A stretch of DNA of 64,000 nucleotides from Amphirosellinia nigrospora (taxonomy: Eukaryota > Ascomycota > Sordariomycetes > Xylariales > Xylariaceae): positions 4,828,001-4,892,000 of the forward strand of contig SCHM01000001.1 of NCBI GenBank assembly GCA_004123355.1. The letters are read 5' to 3'. This document shows positions 47,423 through 58,945 of the stretch, piece by piece; the first letter of the stretch is position 1; the number at the start of each line of letters is the position of its first letter. The notes under the pieces are model-generated. The model ran no database searches. It was not told the origin of the DNA and was given only the letters and a program-made list of their open reading frames with translations. The translations under genes and the position numbers were made by a program.

Positions 47423-48471
47423 CTACGCCGCGCCGTTGCCTTTGGGTTGCGCCAAGAACGCCTGATCCGCTGCGTCACGTTTCTGCTTTTCCTCATGCAA
47501 GATCTTTAAGAGATTCTTGGCAATCATCTCCTTGGTTTCCTTCTTGCCTATGATGTTCTCCACGCGACTCCCAGTTGTGTCGAAGGGTAGGATATCGCTA
47601 TACGCGCCGAAGTCCGCGTATCCGTTGAAGAATAAGCCGTTGGCGTCGGTGGGCTCAACTTTGTAGGCCGGAGAAGTAATGCCTAGGCGTGTGCATAGTT
47701 TGGATACTTCGTGCGCGGCTGAAGGTTGGCTGTCATCAAAGGGGGAAGGGGGATGATGGCAGGAGGGGAGGGTTTTGTAAGCGAGTGATTGTTGGGTGTT
47801 TGAAGTTGTGTTTGCTGTTGCGGCTGCCGAGGGAACGTCATCATGTTGCTTTTGGTGAACTTCACGCCGCCGCCCTGGGGCAGGAATCCTTTCGCCCGTA
47901 GCCATTCAACGGCGCATCTGGCGGCGTATTTCTTGGCGTCCTTTTTCTTTCCAAATGTCTGCTGGCTCGCACCAGCCGGCGGGAATGCCTCTCCTGGCGC
48001 CTCGCCTAAGGTTACTTGACATCCAGCGCAGCGGCCCGCGGCCGGTGGGATCAAAGGGGCTGTCAACAAAATTGACTTCTCGAGATCCGTGAAAGGGATG
48101 CGCAGCTCGGTATTCTAGTGTGAGTGTTAGCATGATGACTGTGAGGACCGTGATGATAAAGACACAATTCTTATGATGATAAAGGCAAATACGTATGAGA
48201 AACGAATAAGGATACAGCTCTAGGTAGTGTTTGAAGTGACAGGAGGTATAGAAGAAACTCTTTACTTGCCTTGAAGAAGTCCAACCCAGTTGAACTCTTC
48301 TAAGTTAGGCTCCGCTATAGACATAGAGTCAAGCTTGAGAGCATATTCGAGGTCGAGCAAAGCACTTCGCGTTTTGTCTGTTAGTGGCGCGGGTGCTTGT
48401 CGCTGTTGGCCGACCCAGGTGCCGATTAAATCGTAGGTGGCCGGGGAGATAGCTTCGCTGGTAGTAGTCAT
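47423..48471 (-). CDS. double-stranded RNA-binding domain protein, GC-AG intron, two apparent frameshifts
   Basis: Exons (minus) 48471-48270 and 48114-47423, about 298 codons. The N-terminal helix region ends FNWVGLLQEYRAAHP across the intron. A dsRBD-like fold follows: EVNFVDSPF, CQVTLGEAPGEAFPP and the helix FGKKKDAKKYAARCAVEWL. After a Gln/Pro linker comes a second, weaker dsRBD-like unit (SKLCTRLGITSPAYKVEP to KEMIAKNLLKILHE). No RNase III or helicase domain is present, so it is not Dicer. The only splice that keeps the frame uses a GCAAGT donor at 48269 with a TAG acceptor at 48115. Shifts occur near 48022 and in the paired G5 runs 47741-47752 (minus C runs). The specific target RNA is unknown. 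Start ATG 48471 is the first in frame. Confidence 0.78.
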
Positions 48472-49590
48472 GATCGGATACTATTTTGCTATAACTTTGG
48501 ACGGTGTGTGCTAAAAACTATGGATATAAGACAGACAGACGTATTACACGTATTGGAACTAAGGGGATGGATGTGTGTGCTGTTGAGTGTGAAAGAGAAG
48601 AGGAAGCCCGTCGTCTTATAGAGTGGGATGGTGGGGTCGGTTGCTATAGTGGAAAAACATCCATCAACCCAACAGCCTAACAACTCGAGCAGGCCTCCAA
48701 TGGAATGTTGTTGTTGGTGTAACGTGCACCAGACCAGGCTGAGTACCAGCGCAGTGCTCAGACAGGACGGATGATGCCTTCCAATTTCTGTTCGGCGGCA
48801 ACAACAGTGGGGCCAACTTTCCGATGTCCTAGTGCCTGAGACGTTTTCGGGTCCAACCAAATAATGTCCCAAGAACTCTCCTGAATGTTACTTGGTGGGA
48901 TTCTCTCATTACTCGGTATAGCATGGTCTGTCTAGCTTTGTAATGTTACAACGTGAAATACTTATCATGGATCATAGGTACCTCGATAGCCTCCTGTACA
49001 AATGCGAAAAGGCACGGAGACTGTTGCTTAACTCCTTGCCTAGCCGATTCCAACCTATCATTCAAAAGTCTCTTACCTCAATACCAACTACATTTTCTCT
49101 CCCAATTATCTTCCTTCCAGACATTTATGAACAAGTTTCACCTCATTAATAGTTGGATCAGGTACACCGAAAATTTAGCAAGTGTGTTTTGTAGAGAAGG
49201 TGGGGGTTTGAGTGGCGGTGTCGTCCAAGCCATCCAATCTGCAGGGGTTGTGAGCTTGTTATTATCGAGTGGCTTTGCAAGACGCCGCCTTGTGAACCAT
49301 GTTCATGCCTGAGTCGGTACCGATCCGGGATGACGAGGGTGAGGCCTGAGGCCTGAGGCATACTCGATCTGGATGGGTTATTAATTAACCCTGCTGCGAA
49401 AACCGTAGATTCGGCACGTATTGATGGGATTTTGAAAGATAAATTCAACTCATTTTGTGCTTGACAGCTGCAGTATTACATAGAAATCTTGGGTATCATT
49501 TGTTTGCTTGCTAGATTAGAGCACCTACATGGTTGACATCGGCTGTCCTTCACTGGTCCTTTCTTTTCTTTCTTCTTGTCGACTCTTCCA
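48472..49590. other. intergenic spacer
   Basis: Between two minus-strand genes: promoter of the dsRNA-binding gene and 3' UTR of EFG1. No coding signal. A short ACAGACAG repeat lies near 48530-48540. Confidence 0.5.
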
Positions 49591-50496
49591 TTACCCCTCC
49601 TCGAAGAAGCCTCCGTCGCTCTCATCATCGTTGTTTGGGTCTGGGGATCCCCGTAATTGCTGGCGTTTGCCTTGGTGATCCTTTGGTTCTAGCGTAAAAG
49701 CGTTCCCGACCTGGCGTTGGCCCCCTTCTCTCGAGAAGAATGCTTCGAGGGTCGTTCTTGTGATGGTCTACTCTTTGAGTCTAGTGCCGACTTGCGCTCT
49801 TGAATCTGCACGAGCGCCCGAATACCTTTCTTCGACGTCTGTTCTATTGTATCCCATAAAGGCGGCCTCTCGGTGTGTAAGGATCGTACTGCTGTGCTTC
49901 TGTCTTCGGCTTCGACCCCTTTATGAGAGAGTGATGTCGCGGGGTACAGACTGACGTAACGCTCTCGATGCGGGAAATATCTTGCGTATAGGCTATCGAT
50001 CTCGGCGATATGCAAATCGGTTTGGAGCTTCTTCTTCTCTTCTTCATCTGTGGTAGCCTCGAGCTGGGTACGAATTTTTTTTGCAAGTCGGTCGGCTTTC
50101 TTCCTCTCTGTAAGCGCGGTTGTTTAGAAATCAGCCCATGCAGTACAGTTGCAGAGTATCGGTCTACCACTCACCAAAGAAGCGAACCATGTGGTACTTG
50201 GTAATCATGGCGTTCCTCTTCTTCCCGTCAACAAGATCCTCAAGCTTCTGCTTATGGTGGTCCAGCTCTTTCTCGAGCTCATGTTTTACGTTGGCTGGTA
50301 GGCTGTCATCGCGATTTAGCCGCCTCTCTATCGTCCTCGCTCGTTTCTTAAGCCGGTTGATGCTCGTAGGCGTCTCTTTGGAAGGGCCCTTCTTTTTCTT
50401 GTGGTACGAATTTTGGTTGCTCGGTGCAAATCTGCGCGTCTCGCCAGCGGCCGAGGCGTCGGCTCTATACTCAGAAAACTTCCTTTTTGAGCTCAT
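49591..50496 (-). CDS. efg1: rRNA-processing protein EFG1, one apparent frameshift
   Basis: Nucleolar factor for early cleavage of the 35S pre-rRNA on the 40S pathway. Exons (minus) 50496-50175 and 50107-49591 with a 67 bp GT-AG intron, about 280 codons. Conserved text: INRLKKRARTIERRL, then KRNAMITKYHMVRFFERKKA split by the intron, KIRTQLE, and HIAEIDSLYARYFPHRERYVSLYP. The protein is coiled-coil and Lys/Arg-rich. The frame stops early at 49689, but the typical acidic-aromatic end DESDGGFFEEG is present one frame over; one more base in the C3 run (plus 49705-49707) joins them. It is divergent from the SEA4 gene, 485 bp apart. Confidence 0.9.
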
Positions 50497-50981
50497 TGTG
50501 GTGCCATTGGGTGGTTCTGTATGTGAATGTTGTAATTGCAGAATGCCGCAAGTGACTGCCCATGAATTTTTTGGGTTGGATAAGAACAGCTACTTTGAGA
50601 GGCCCTCGATTGGTCAATGGGGCTAGTTAAGTGGGCCTGACAACCATCCGGCCTAGAGCCAGTCACGATGACAAGACAACCTCAATAAGTGAACCAGCGA
50701 GACGAGTTTGCGACGTCAAATTTCCCCCTCTTCTCACTCTGGCACATAATGATTTACATTATAGCGGCTTTTATTACAAGCTGTGGGATGGAATGATGGA
50801 ACCTTTGTCAACCATCTGAGTGACACCTCTCGACCGACAACCTTCCATGTATCAGTGGCCATCTGAGCCCCAATTTCATGAAGCACACAATTCACAATTG
50901 AACAAGCACAGTCGCTACGCTACCATCTTCATCGATCGGGATGATTGGAAGAATCCCTAACTAGAATATTTATCACTCGAT
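50497..50981. promoter_or_regulatory. divergent promoter EFG1/SEA4
   Basis: The 485 bp between two start codons must contain both promoters. Sequence near 50740-50980 is CT-rich on the plus strand. No specific site is assigned. Confidence 0.4.
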
Positions 50982-53900
50982 ATGGCCCAATATTCCAACT
51001 CCAAGTTGTTGGATAGACCTGAACCTGGCCTTATCAAGTGGTCCCCGAACCCGCGCGAGGACAGTTTTCTTCATGTCAACCTGCAAAACCGCATTGTTCA
51101 GCTCTATAAGCCCATCGGACATGCACGTCGTGGCAGATTCGACTATGAAAGGGTCGCTAAGCTCGACGATATACCTCCTCTGAGCACCTACGACTGGTCC
51201 CCTGGTTACCCTGGACTCGTCGCCATTGGCACTGCCTCAGGTACTATCAGCATTCTCAACCTCAATGATACTACAAATCACTATGTAGAGCAACGGTTGA
51301 AGTTCACCCGCTTCTGTCAAGCTATCGCTTTCAATACGGGCACTCTGCTGGCTGTCGGTTTAGAGCGCGTGCGGAATGACCAGTGTCTCCAGGTCTGGGA
51401 CATCAATCGGCTTGCTGATAGTAAACTGAATACGTCCTGGCCGTCACTAGATGGCACTATCTTGGGCGAAGCTCTTCACCGCTTCGAACCTTCCACCACC
51501 GTATCTAGCACTAAGTTCTTTGAAGATAGCCCGCAAACACTTGTGGTTGGTATTAGAAATCAGGGCATCCGAATTTATGATCTTAGAGGTATTTCTACTT
51601 CCGCCTGCTCTCATGCCTATTAAACTGACGAAATCGAGACCCTAATGGTGCTGCCATTAATTACCAGACGAAATGTAACAACAATCTAGCTATCGATTAT
51701 GCAGACTCTAACTACTTTGCCTCTTCCTCCTTGGATCGCCCCGGCATTGTCATTTGGGATCGTAGAGCGACTGCAAGGCTTTCATCATCGCCCTCTTATC
51801 TTGAAGCTGTAGACACGGACGGCCTACCCTGGGTGCAGCACTCAATCTGGAGAGGGCAATTGATATCAACCCGAGCAATGTCCCTGATAGGGGGTCTCTC
51901 GTTCGTTCGATACGGTTTTGCCGCGACCACCGTGGCTTGTTAGCGGTACTCTCTCGAACAGGTCAGCTACAAGTTCTCGAGACGACGAAAGAGTTCATTT
52001 CGAGGGACCACCATTACGAGAAAAGTCCAGAAATTCTCGAGGCAAGAAAGTCTCATGACCTAGATATGGGCTTTGCAAAGGAGGATCCTAAACACGATCA
52101 AATCGTTTCTTTCGATTGGGTCACACTCGAATCACCCACAGTGACGCCTCGAGCATTAGTATTGCGAGCTAGCGGAGCCTATGAGATTTTAGAGAAGCCG
52201 TCTTACACATCGGATCACGTATATAAAATGGTGCCATGGCAAGTACCATACCGTGGACTTGAAGGTATGATTTTGTCATTCTATTGTACAAACTGAAAAG
52301 TACTGACAACTAGATAAGAGGGCACTAGCTACCATAGTTTAATGCGATTCGATCCTTCGCAGCACACAGAGGTCATGGGGTCGCTTCTTTTTGATGATGC
52401 TGTCAAAGACATACCTTTATTTGGAGAAAAGGGGATACTAGATGCAACCATTGCTTCGCAGGTCTTGAACTTGCCCCCACCGGAAGATGATACTGTTTTG
52501 GATTATGAAGCAAAGGACGGTCTTCCACAGTCATTTACCGAGGCAACTGTGACCGCCGGGAAAATTATTGCGTTAAGAAAACAGTCGCAGAGAATTAGCC
52601 CATCTCAAGAATCATCAAGTAGTGATCAGCAAATAGCCATGGTTGGTGACGGCCCAGACCAGACACCACCGGATAGCGCGGGGAGCAGCGCTGGTCCAGT
52701 ATCAAATCGACAAGCACATGAGAATCTTCTCGCGACTACAATTAATACGAAAAGGTTTCCGAAAGCAGCACAAATAGTCCTGGACCATGTTATGCTGCTT
52801 CGCGCGAAAGAAAAAGTATCTATTTGATTACCCCGCGAATATAAACATCGTATCTGACGACCTATGGCTGAAGAATATGTGGCTCTGGGTGGCTAGTACG
52901 CATCTCTTATTTCCGTTATAGATGAATGCTGACACCTTTGTTTAGGAGCCTCGAGCGCTGCTTACGATGATGGCATGATAGCCCACGGGATCGATTATAG
53001 CTTTCTTGGCGTTATACCCATATGGACTAAAGATTTGGGTCAGTTATTAAATCTGACCTTTACTAGGAATACGATTTTAACGTCAGTCTAGGCTATCAAG
53101 GAACATCTAGACTCACCCATGGATCGACACTTCCCGACGATGCGACGTGGGACCACGGTCTACAGAAATTATCAAGCACTAAAACAGGAGAGCCAGCCTA
53201 CGGTAAGTTAGAGACAAACAGGCCAGCGCGCAGGGAAGCAGCCATGCTCGTTTGTGAGTGGGGAAAGAGATCGTTAGACTCCGAGTGGAAGGATTACGCA
53301 AAGGTCCCCGCGTCGGAGAAGAACTCATCCTCGTTCACCAGGGGTGCGGCGCACGCACTTTTCGAAGGTGATTATGCGGAAGCCGTCAACATCCTCAAGA
53401 TAGCAAGTGCAGAGTATCCAGAGCTTCTGTTCGTGTCTCTCGCTCTCCAGCTCGTTAGCCGAGGTGACAAGAACCTAGTCAAAGAGCAACTGGACTTTGA
53501 TGACACTGTCGCCTCCAAGACGGACCCGTATCTTCGAGCTATCTCGTCATTGATCGCAACTAATAACTGGGAGACCATCGCGAACCAGGAATCTCTGCCA
53601 TTGCGAGAACGCACTTACGTAGCGCTCCGAAACTTTGATGATGATAAGCTTACGATGTGGCTTGATAATGAATTGAAGAGGGCTATGGAAACGGGCGATA
53701 TCGAGGGCATCGTACTAACCGGCATAACGGATAACCTGGTTGATATCTTTGCCAAATACATCGAGAAGTTTAACGACATTCAGACGGCCACGCTCGTGCT
53801 GTCCATCTGCTCCCCGCGGTACATCGACGACTACCGCTGTCTGGTCTGGCGCAACGCGTATAGGGCGTATCTACAACGACACAAGGCATTCCTCCAACGT

Positions 53901-54404
53901 ACTAAGTTCGAGGTAGAGAGCACCAAGAAGAGCAAGCGCCACGGCGTTCCCACGGTCAAGCCGCCATCGCGTCAGATTGCGCTTCGATGCGTGTACTGTG
54001 ATGCCGAGTACGAGCTCGCTTCTAAGATCGGTGCGGCGGGCGGTTCCAGCATGGGGATCCCGCCCACGTCGACGGCCCAGTCCCAGACGCAGAGCCACGG
54101 CTCGAACCACCTGACGGCAACGAGCATCAACGCTGGCGTCAGCTGTCCGAGCTGCGGCCGCCACCTCCCGCGGTGCGTCGTGTGTCTCGAGGTCGTGGGC
54201 ATTCCGCGCTCCGACATGCCGGAGCTCTCCCTTGATCCGCAGGTCCGCCTCGCGGCCAAGTTCCCAACCTTCTGCCTCAAATGCGATCACGTTCTACACC
54301 TCGACCACGCGCGCCAATGGTTCAAGAGACACGTCGAATGTCCGGTCCCCGAGTGTCGGTGTAGATGTAATTTCAGGGCGAATCCCGAGTTGAATTATCA
54401 CTGA
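50982..54404 (+). CDS. sea4: SEA/GATOR2 complex subunit Mio/SEA4 (WD40 + zinc-ribbon/RING), several apparent frameshifts
   Basis: Part of the vacuolar SEACAT/GATOR2 complex that relays amino-acid status to TORC1. About 1,090 codons. The N-terminal WD40 part (50982-52260) has MAQYSNSKLLDRPEPGLIKW, YDWSPGYPGLVAIGTASG and CLQVWDINRLAD; then LAIDYADSNYFASSSLDRPG. A helical middle follows (HGIDYSFLGVIPIW; ALFEGDYAEAVNILK). The C-terminus has CVYCDAEY, CPSCGRHLPRCVVCLEV and CDHVLHLDHARQWFKRH..C, the zinc-ribbon/RING block of the family. Introns: 51589-51638, 52265-52313, 52896-52945. Shifts: G3 run 51831-51833, AG tract about 52316-52322, A5 run 52811-52815. The segment 53038-53090 is not resolved; an apparent 28 bp intron there is too short to believe, so bases may be missing. 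Confidence 0.9.
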
Positions 54405-54968
54405 GTGATTTCATATTAGCGCTGTAAAGACGATTTGATCGATAATTTACTTTCAGTTTTGGCGATAATTAAAGCTAGATAGCATATCCTCTTCAAACCT
54501 AGTCACATCCAATTATGGCCCGTTCTGTTCCAGAACAGTTAAAAGCAAACCGTTCTCATAGCTATATTAAGATAATTACTCCGCTTTTTATGAGCTATCA
54601 TCACCTAAGAGGGGTACATCATACCCCTTCATTAAGTAAGATACACACAAGAGCAAATTGTACAAATTATAGAATAAGATTGAAACAACTGTCTTGCAAT
54701 GATAATCCAACAATCATCCGCACATCTCAGTTGCTAGTGTCCCACATCTAGAGGAACAGTATGTGAGGGAAATCGTGGGAGGGGTATGGAGCAAACCAGA
54801 ATCACTAGAATGGATGTCTAGACAAAGAGACTCATCTCACGCTACAGGTATATAAAAACACAAACCGTGTCTACAATAACATTACAACTTGCTTATTTCA
54901 AGGGTATTATTCTAATTAGAAACATTCCACCCACTACACTACCACCAACATCTCTCGCCTAAGCCCTA
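54405..54968. other. convergent 3' spacer
   Basis: AT-rich region between the 3' ends of SEA4 (+) and the coiled-coil gene (-). No coding signal. Confidence 0.5.
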
Positions 54969-56674
54969 CTACAAGATGAGTGATTTCCAAGGCGGGACAT
55001 CTTCCGTCTTCCGACGCCTGGAACCGTCTCCTTCTTCTTCCTCGGCCCGTAACCGCGCCTCCATCTGTTCCATCCAGTCCTCCTCGGCAGCGAGGGCGTC
55101 CTGCTCGATCTGCTCCATGGCCCTCAGCTCCGCGAGCATGTCGCGCACCAGGCTACGACATCCGCGCAGTGTGCGCGCGAGGCCGGATAGTGATTTGCTT
55201 GCCCCTCCCTTTTTGTCACCAGTCCCCTTTCCGTGACTCTCGGGTTTGTCCGTCTCGGGCTGCCCGAGTTGAGCAAGCGTCCGCTGCCACCCTTCGAGTA
55301 TGCGCACTAGGCCGGCGTGGTCGCGCTTCCAGGCGTCGGCATCCAACTCGCTCACGAAGATACCAAGCTCCTCCCCTTCCCCGTCGCCACCTATTTCGAA
55401 TCCACCGCCGCGGGCCAAGAGCCCATCAATATCGCCACCTTGTTGCGCAGCCCTGATCTCGGCGACGCGGAGCGCCCAATCCTCGAAGGCGCTTACGGTG
55501 CGCTGGTATCGGCCTCCGGGCTCGTCGAGGGCCCAGACGCCGTTGAGGACCTGGTCGAGGAGCTGGATTTTCTCATCGAGGGGTAGTCTCTCGCGGTCGA
55601 GGCTCCTCCTGTCCCGACCCGTCCCTCCATTTTGGTCCTCGGGGCCGGCGTTGCCCCAGCGGATCAGATCCCGCAACCCCCTCGCCTCGGCGCCCTCTCG
55701 CTCGACGGCCTGCAGTGCGCGGTCCGCGGCCGCGACTTCGCTGAAGCGTGCCCCGAGCTTCGATCGCGCGCTCGCATGCCAGGAGGCCGAGACGCCGTGT
55801 GCCTCGCGGTGCAGCAGGGACAGTTGTAGTAGCTCGGTCTGCAGACGGCTTGTCTCGGCTGTTATGGCGACGTTGACGGGCTGCTTTGATGGCGAGGGAG
55901 GCGCGAGGAAGGTCGATGTTAGGGGCTTAGGTGCGAGAGTCTTCGCGGGGCTGTAGTGCTGCTGGTTCGTGTTGAAGGCGGGTCGGCGTGCGGCAAGGGC
56001 CGAGGGTGCGTGGGATTGTGGTTGTAGTTGTGACTGGGAGGACATGCGTGTGTGCTGTGTTTGTGAGCGCGTCTTCGCTCTAGTCGACGTTACGGATGTA
56101 GTTTGTGTAGCCGTACTCGTTGATGAGGCGGTGGAGGGCGCTGGGCTTGGGTTCGATCTCGAGGGCGTGTGGGTCAGCGGGCGGAGTGTTGTCGCGGCGG
56201 TGAGAGTTGTAACGGTCGACTTTGCCCTGGCATGGCCCGCATAACGGTCTTTTGGAGCTGTCGTGGAGGCGACACCTCCTGAAGACCTTGGCCTTGCTAC
56301 TGTGGTGGCTGATCGGCCTTTAGTGGTGGTGGATGTCGTTGTCGTTGTCGCGGATGGTGGCTGACGTATGGATTGAGCTCTGCCCAACGGTTTCGCAGCT
56401 GCCGACGCTCCATTTGTGCTACCGACTGGTCTGGATGACGTCTTGCTTGATGGGCCACCAGAAACCTGCCTGGAAGTCAAGCCGGTCGGTGCTCTCGTCC
56501 GCGATGTCGTAGTCGTCGTCGTTGGCGGGGCCTCATAGGTAACCGGCTCGGAGACACGTTCCTCGACTCCTTTCGCCCGTGGGCAGATTTGATTTGAGCC
56601 GATTCATTGTTATTGATCGTAGGTCTTCGGATGGACCGCGTTCGGCTTAATTCGGTTGTCGAAGACATGGTCAT
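54969..56674 (-). CDS. Ser/Thr/Arg-rich coiled-coil protein, possibly augmin (HAUS8-like) subunit, one apparent frameshift
   Basis: About 568 codons, no intron needed. ATG at 56674 (or 56668) starts MSSTTELSRTRSIRRP. The N-terminal third is basic and rich in Ser, Thr and Arg with low complexity; the C-terminal half is helical, with SRLQTELLQLSLLHREAH, a conserved-looking ALDEPGGRYQ segment near 55510, and acidic coiled coil at the end (EQIEQDALAAEEDWMEQMEARL). A basic tail followed by coiled coil is the plan of augmin subunit HAUS8 and similar microtubule-binding proteins, but I do not recognise a signature, so the name is tentative. The frame breaks near 56579-56580, where one extra G on the minus strand would join RKG to VEERVSEPVTYEAPP. 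It is divergent from the membrane-protein gene (241 bp). Confidence 0.68.
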
Positions 56675-56915
56675 CTGTGAGGGTTTGAAGGTCGCGAAAT
56701 GTTTCGGTTTGTTTACCGACTTTAGGTAAGCCGGCCAACTGGGGTACATAATAATTGGGGATGCCGTGCACTAAGTAGAGGGGCTCCACATCACATGTGG
56801 CTTGGGGACCCCTGATCAGAACCCCTGATTTCCACTAACTAAGGTTAGTGCCCGCTGTAACCACGCCGGCAGAAGTTCCGGTAGCGTACAAGTAGCAGAC
56901 ATCCTGGGGTAATTA
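56675..56915. promoter_or_regulatory. short divergent promoter region
   Basis: 241 bp between the starts of the coiled-coil gene (-) and the membrane-protein gene (+). No discrete site is recognised. Confidence 0.3.
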
Positions 56916-57995
56916 ATGTCATGTCAAGAAATCTTGGACCATCAGGCCACAAGATATATTTTCTCTGCTGTCTCTTTGGGACTTCTCACCCAATGGGGTG
57001 TTATGGTCGCGAATGGCACTCTCTTGTGTCTCATGGTCACATCTTGGGAAGGCCATTTTCCTAGTGGTGTTCCTATGAAGACGACCTAGACTAGCCTATG
57101 GCCCATCGACTACGTTCTTGGCTTGCTCGTTGCCTTCTTCTACCCTCTCCTAATTGTCACGGACCTCGATAATCCGGTGCCTATCCTCATATTGACCGAC
57201 TTGCTCTTGTCCTTGAGTGTCTTCAATTTTATGGCTATCGTCCAAGGCCAACGAAGAAAGGACACTGGTTGGCTAACATCGTGCAGCCTAGCAGTGTGGC
57301 AGTTAGCATGGCAGTTTTGTGGTGCCGCTACTATCATGCCAATACATCTACACTCTTATATCGGGATACCGGTGTCAAATAAACTTCCACTGCAAACAGA
57401 TCAAGCCCAAGCGCTACCATTCATGGCAATCTGGACCGTCCTCACCAACCTTCCTCTGCTCCTTCCCGGCGTCATGGGCGCCTCTCCATTCATGATCCAA
57501 CTTGCTATAGTGGTCTGGTTCTTCTTACCTCTCGCTACCGAGTTTATTCAGAACCGGATCAGTCCTCTCCCACACGTTCTCGTCCCAGCAACCCAGCCGT
57601 TACCGGTTACGGTATTGTCGGCTCAGCAAGTGCCATAGTTCACATTGCTGTCGGACTTTGGGCTTATAACTCATCGGAGATGGGTTGGATAGGAATGTAC
57701 TGGCCAGCATACAGCGCAGTCGAACCTGGACCAAATCTGCTCGTATGGGGGCTACGCTATTTTGCCAGTATGGTTATATAAGCCTGTGCATCTCCCTCAT
57801 TGCTCTCGTAGTATACACAGTTAGTAGGGATATTTCCACCACAAGGCCTCGTCCCGGACAGCGCGAGCTAGCCGTCTTATGGCATCAACAATTATTATTA
57901 TGGGAGTCTTTGGCCCAGGTGCCGGAGCAGCTTGGCTTCTCTGTATGCGAGAAGCGGAAACGAACAAGCCTGTTACGATAACAAAGCATCTCTAG
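56916..57995 (+). pseudogene. multi-pass membrane protein gene with in-frame stop and frameshifts (pseudogene or sequence errors)
   Basis: A fungal integral membrane family of unknown function, about 360 codons. From ATG 56916 (MSCQEILDHQ) the text runs through helices and LMVTSWEGHFPSGVP, then meets TAG at 57087, and continues in the same frame with SLWPIDYVLGLLVAFFYP. Later parts: LPFMAIWTVLTNLPLLLPG, VVWFFLPLATEFIQ, then after a shift near 57575 RPSNPAVTGYGIVGSASAIVH and WAYNSSEMGW, and after further shifts (57740-57900) GVFGPGAGAAWLL. It ends at 57995. About seven hydrophobic segments are visible. Unlike the other genes it has a plain in-frame stop as well as frameshifts, so real decay is more likely here. 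Relatives occur as single genes in many filamentous fungi; no reaction is claimed. Confidence 0.6.
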
Positions 57996-58182
57996 CACGG
58001 AAACTCGTCCTTTCGCACGTACCAACCATTGTAGTGAAACAGATACAAGAATTAACGGGGTTCCAGATGAAGCGATCAATCAGCCATTTCATCTACCCAC
58101 TAATTTTCCCATCTATTCTCCTGCTTTCCCATTCTCTTCATCTCTATTATCCTCTTCCCCATCCTCCTCGCCTCCATTTTCC
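57996..58182. other. convergent spacer, CT-rich
   Basis: Short region between the 3' ends of the membrane-protein gene and the Mpv17 gene. From about 58080 to 58250 the plus strand is a CT/CCT-rich tract which, on the minus strand, encodes the acidic tail of the Mpv17 protein up to the stop at 58183 and then runs on as purine-rich 3' UTR. Confidence 0.45.
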
Positions 58183-58924
58183 TCATTTTTTCTCATTCTC
58201 CTCGTCCATACTCTCCTCATCTCCACTCTCCTCATCATCACTAGTCCTTCCATAATACTTCCTTCTAAGGGCAGCAAGCCGTAGCTTTTTAGTCAAGGTA
58301 TTGGTATAAGTATCAAGCAAAAAGAGGCCAACATGAAAAAAGACGGCCCATGTGTGCGGTGGCAAGAAGACATTAGCAACCAGAATACAAATTGGATACA
58401 AGGCGAAAGCTAGTTTTATGGCAGGCACCGCCCCGACTATTACCGTCGCGCGCACCTGGTGGTATGTACGGGCACCGGCAATGAGGGCCAGTGCAACTTG
58501 GCTGAATATTCTCTGAATAGGCACAATCTGAAGAGGTTAGTTCGTTAGAAATAGCCCGGTTTAACGGGGTCCGACGACCTGGCACGTACTGTAATATTGC
58601 TGACGACAATCTGCAGTATTCGAGCCTCAAAGCTGGCGCTTCCTTGGAAGAGTTTAGATACCAGCCAACATAGCGCCTGGCCAAGTGATACTCCGATGAA
58701 ACATTCGTAAAAGACCATTTTAGGGATACGGCTTGTGAGGTAGCTGCCGTGTATGTTACGGTCTTTGGCTAGCCACGAAGCTATGAACTCCTGAAAGGCC
58801 GTAAGAGCGAACGATTCCATTCTATTGCTAATCGTCCATGGCGTCCCGGAAGACAGAAACTCCAAAAGATTTGGGGGGTTTATGGGCGCTTCGCTCTGCG
58901 GACGGGGAGGGTCCGAAAACGGAT
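58183..58924 (-). CDS. Mpv17/PMP22-family peroxisomal or mitochondrial membrane protein, start unresolved
   Basis: Small four-helix membrane protein family of organelle inner or boundary membranes. Exons (minus) 58590 upward and 58527-58183, with a 62 bp GT-AG intron (58528-58589). Typical text: FALTAFQEFIASWLA, KMVFYECFIGVSLGQALCWL, QIVVSNITIVPIQRIF, RTYHQVRATVIVG and FLPPHTWAVFFHVGLF, then KKLRLAALRRKYYG. An unusual acidic tail of about 20 residues (DDEESGDEE) closes the protein. The first ATG in frame is 58820, which would drop the family's usual N-terminal residues (LLEFLSSGTPW lies upstream, in frame, without ATG). The frame stays open back to 58924 and beyond, close to the end of the hydrolase gene, so either the 5' end is damaged or it is spliced to that gene. 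Confidence 0.8.
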
Positions 58925-58945
58925 CTACCAAGTAGGTAACGATGG

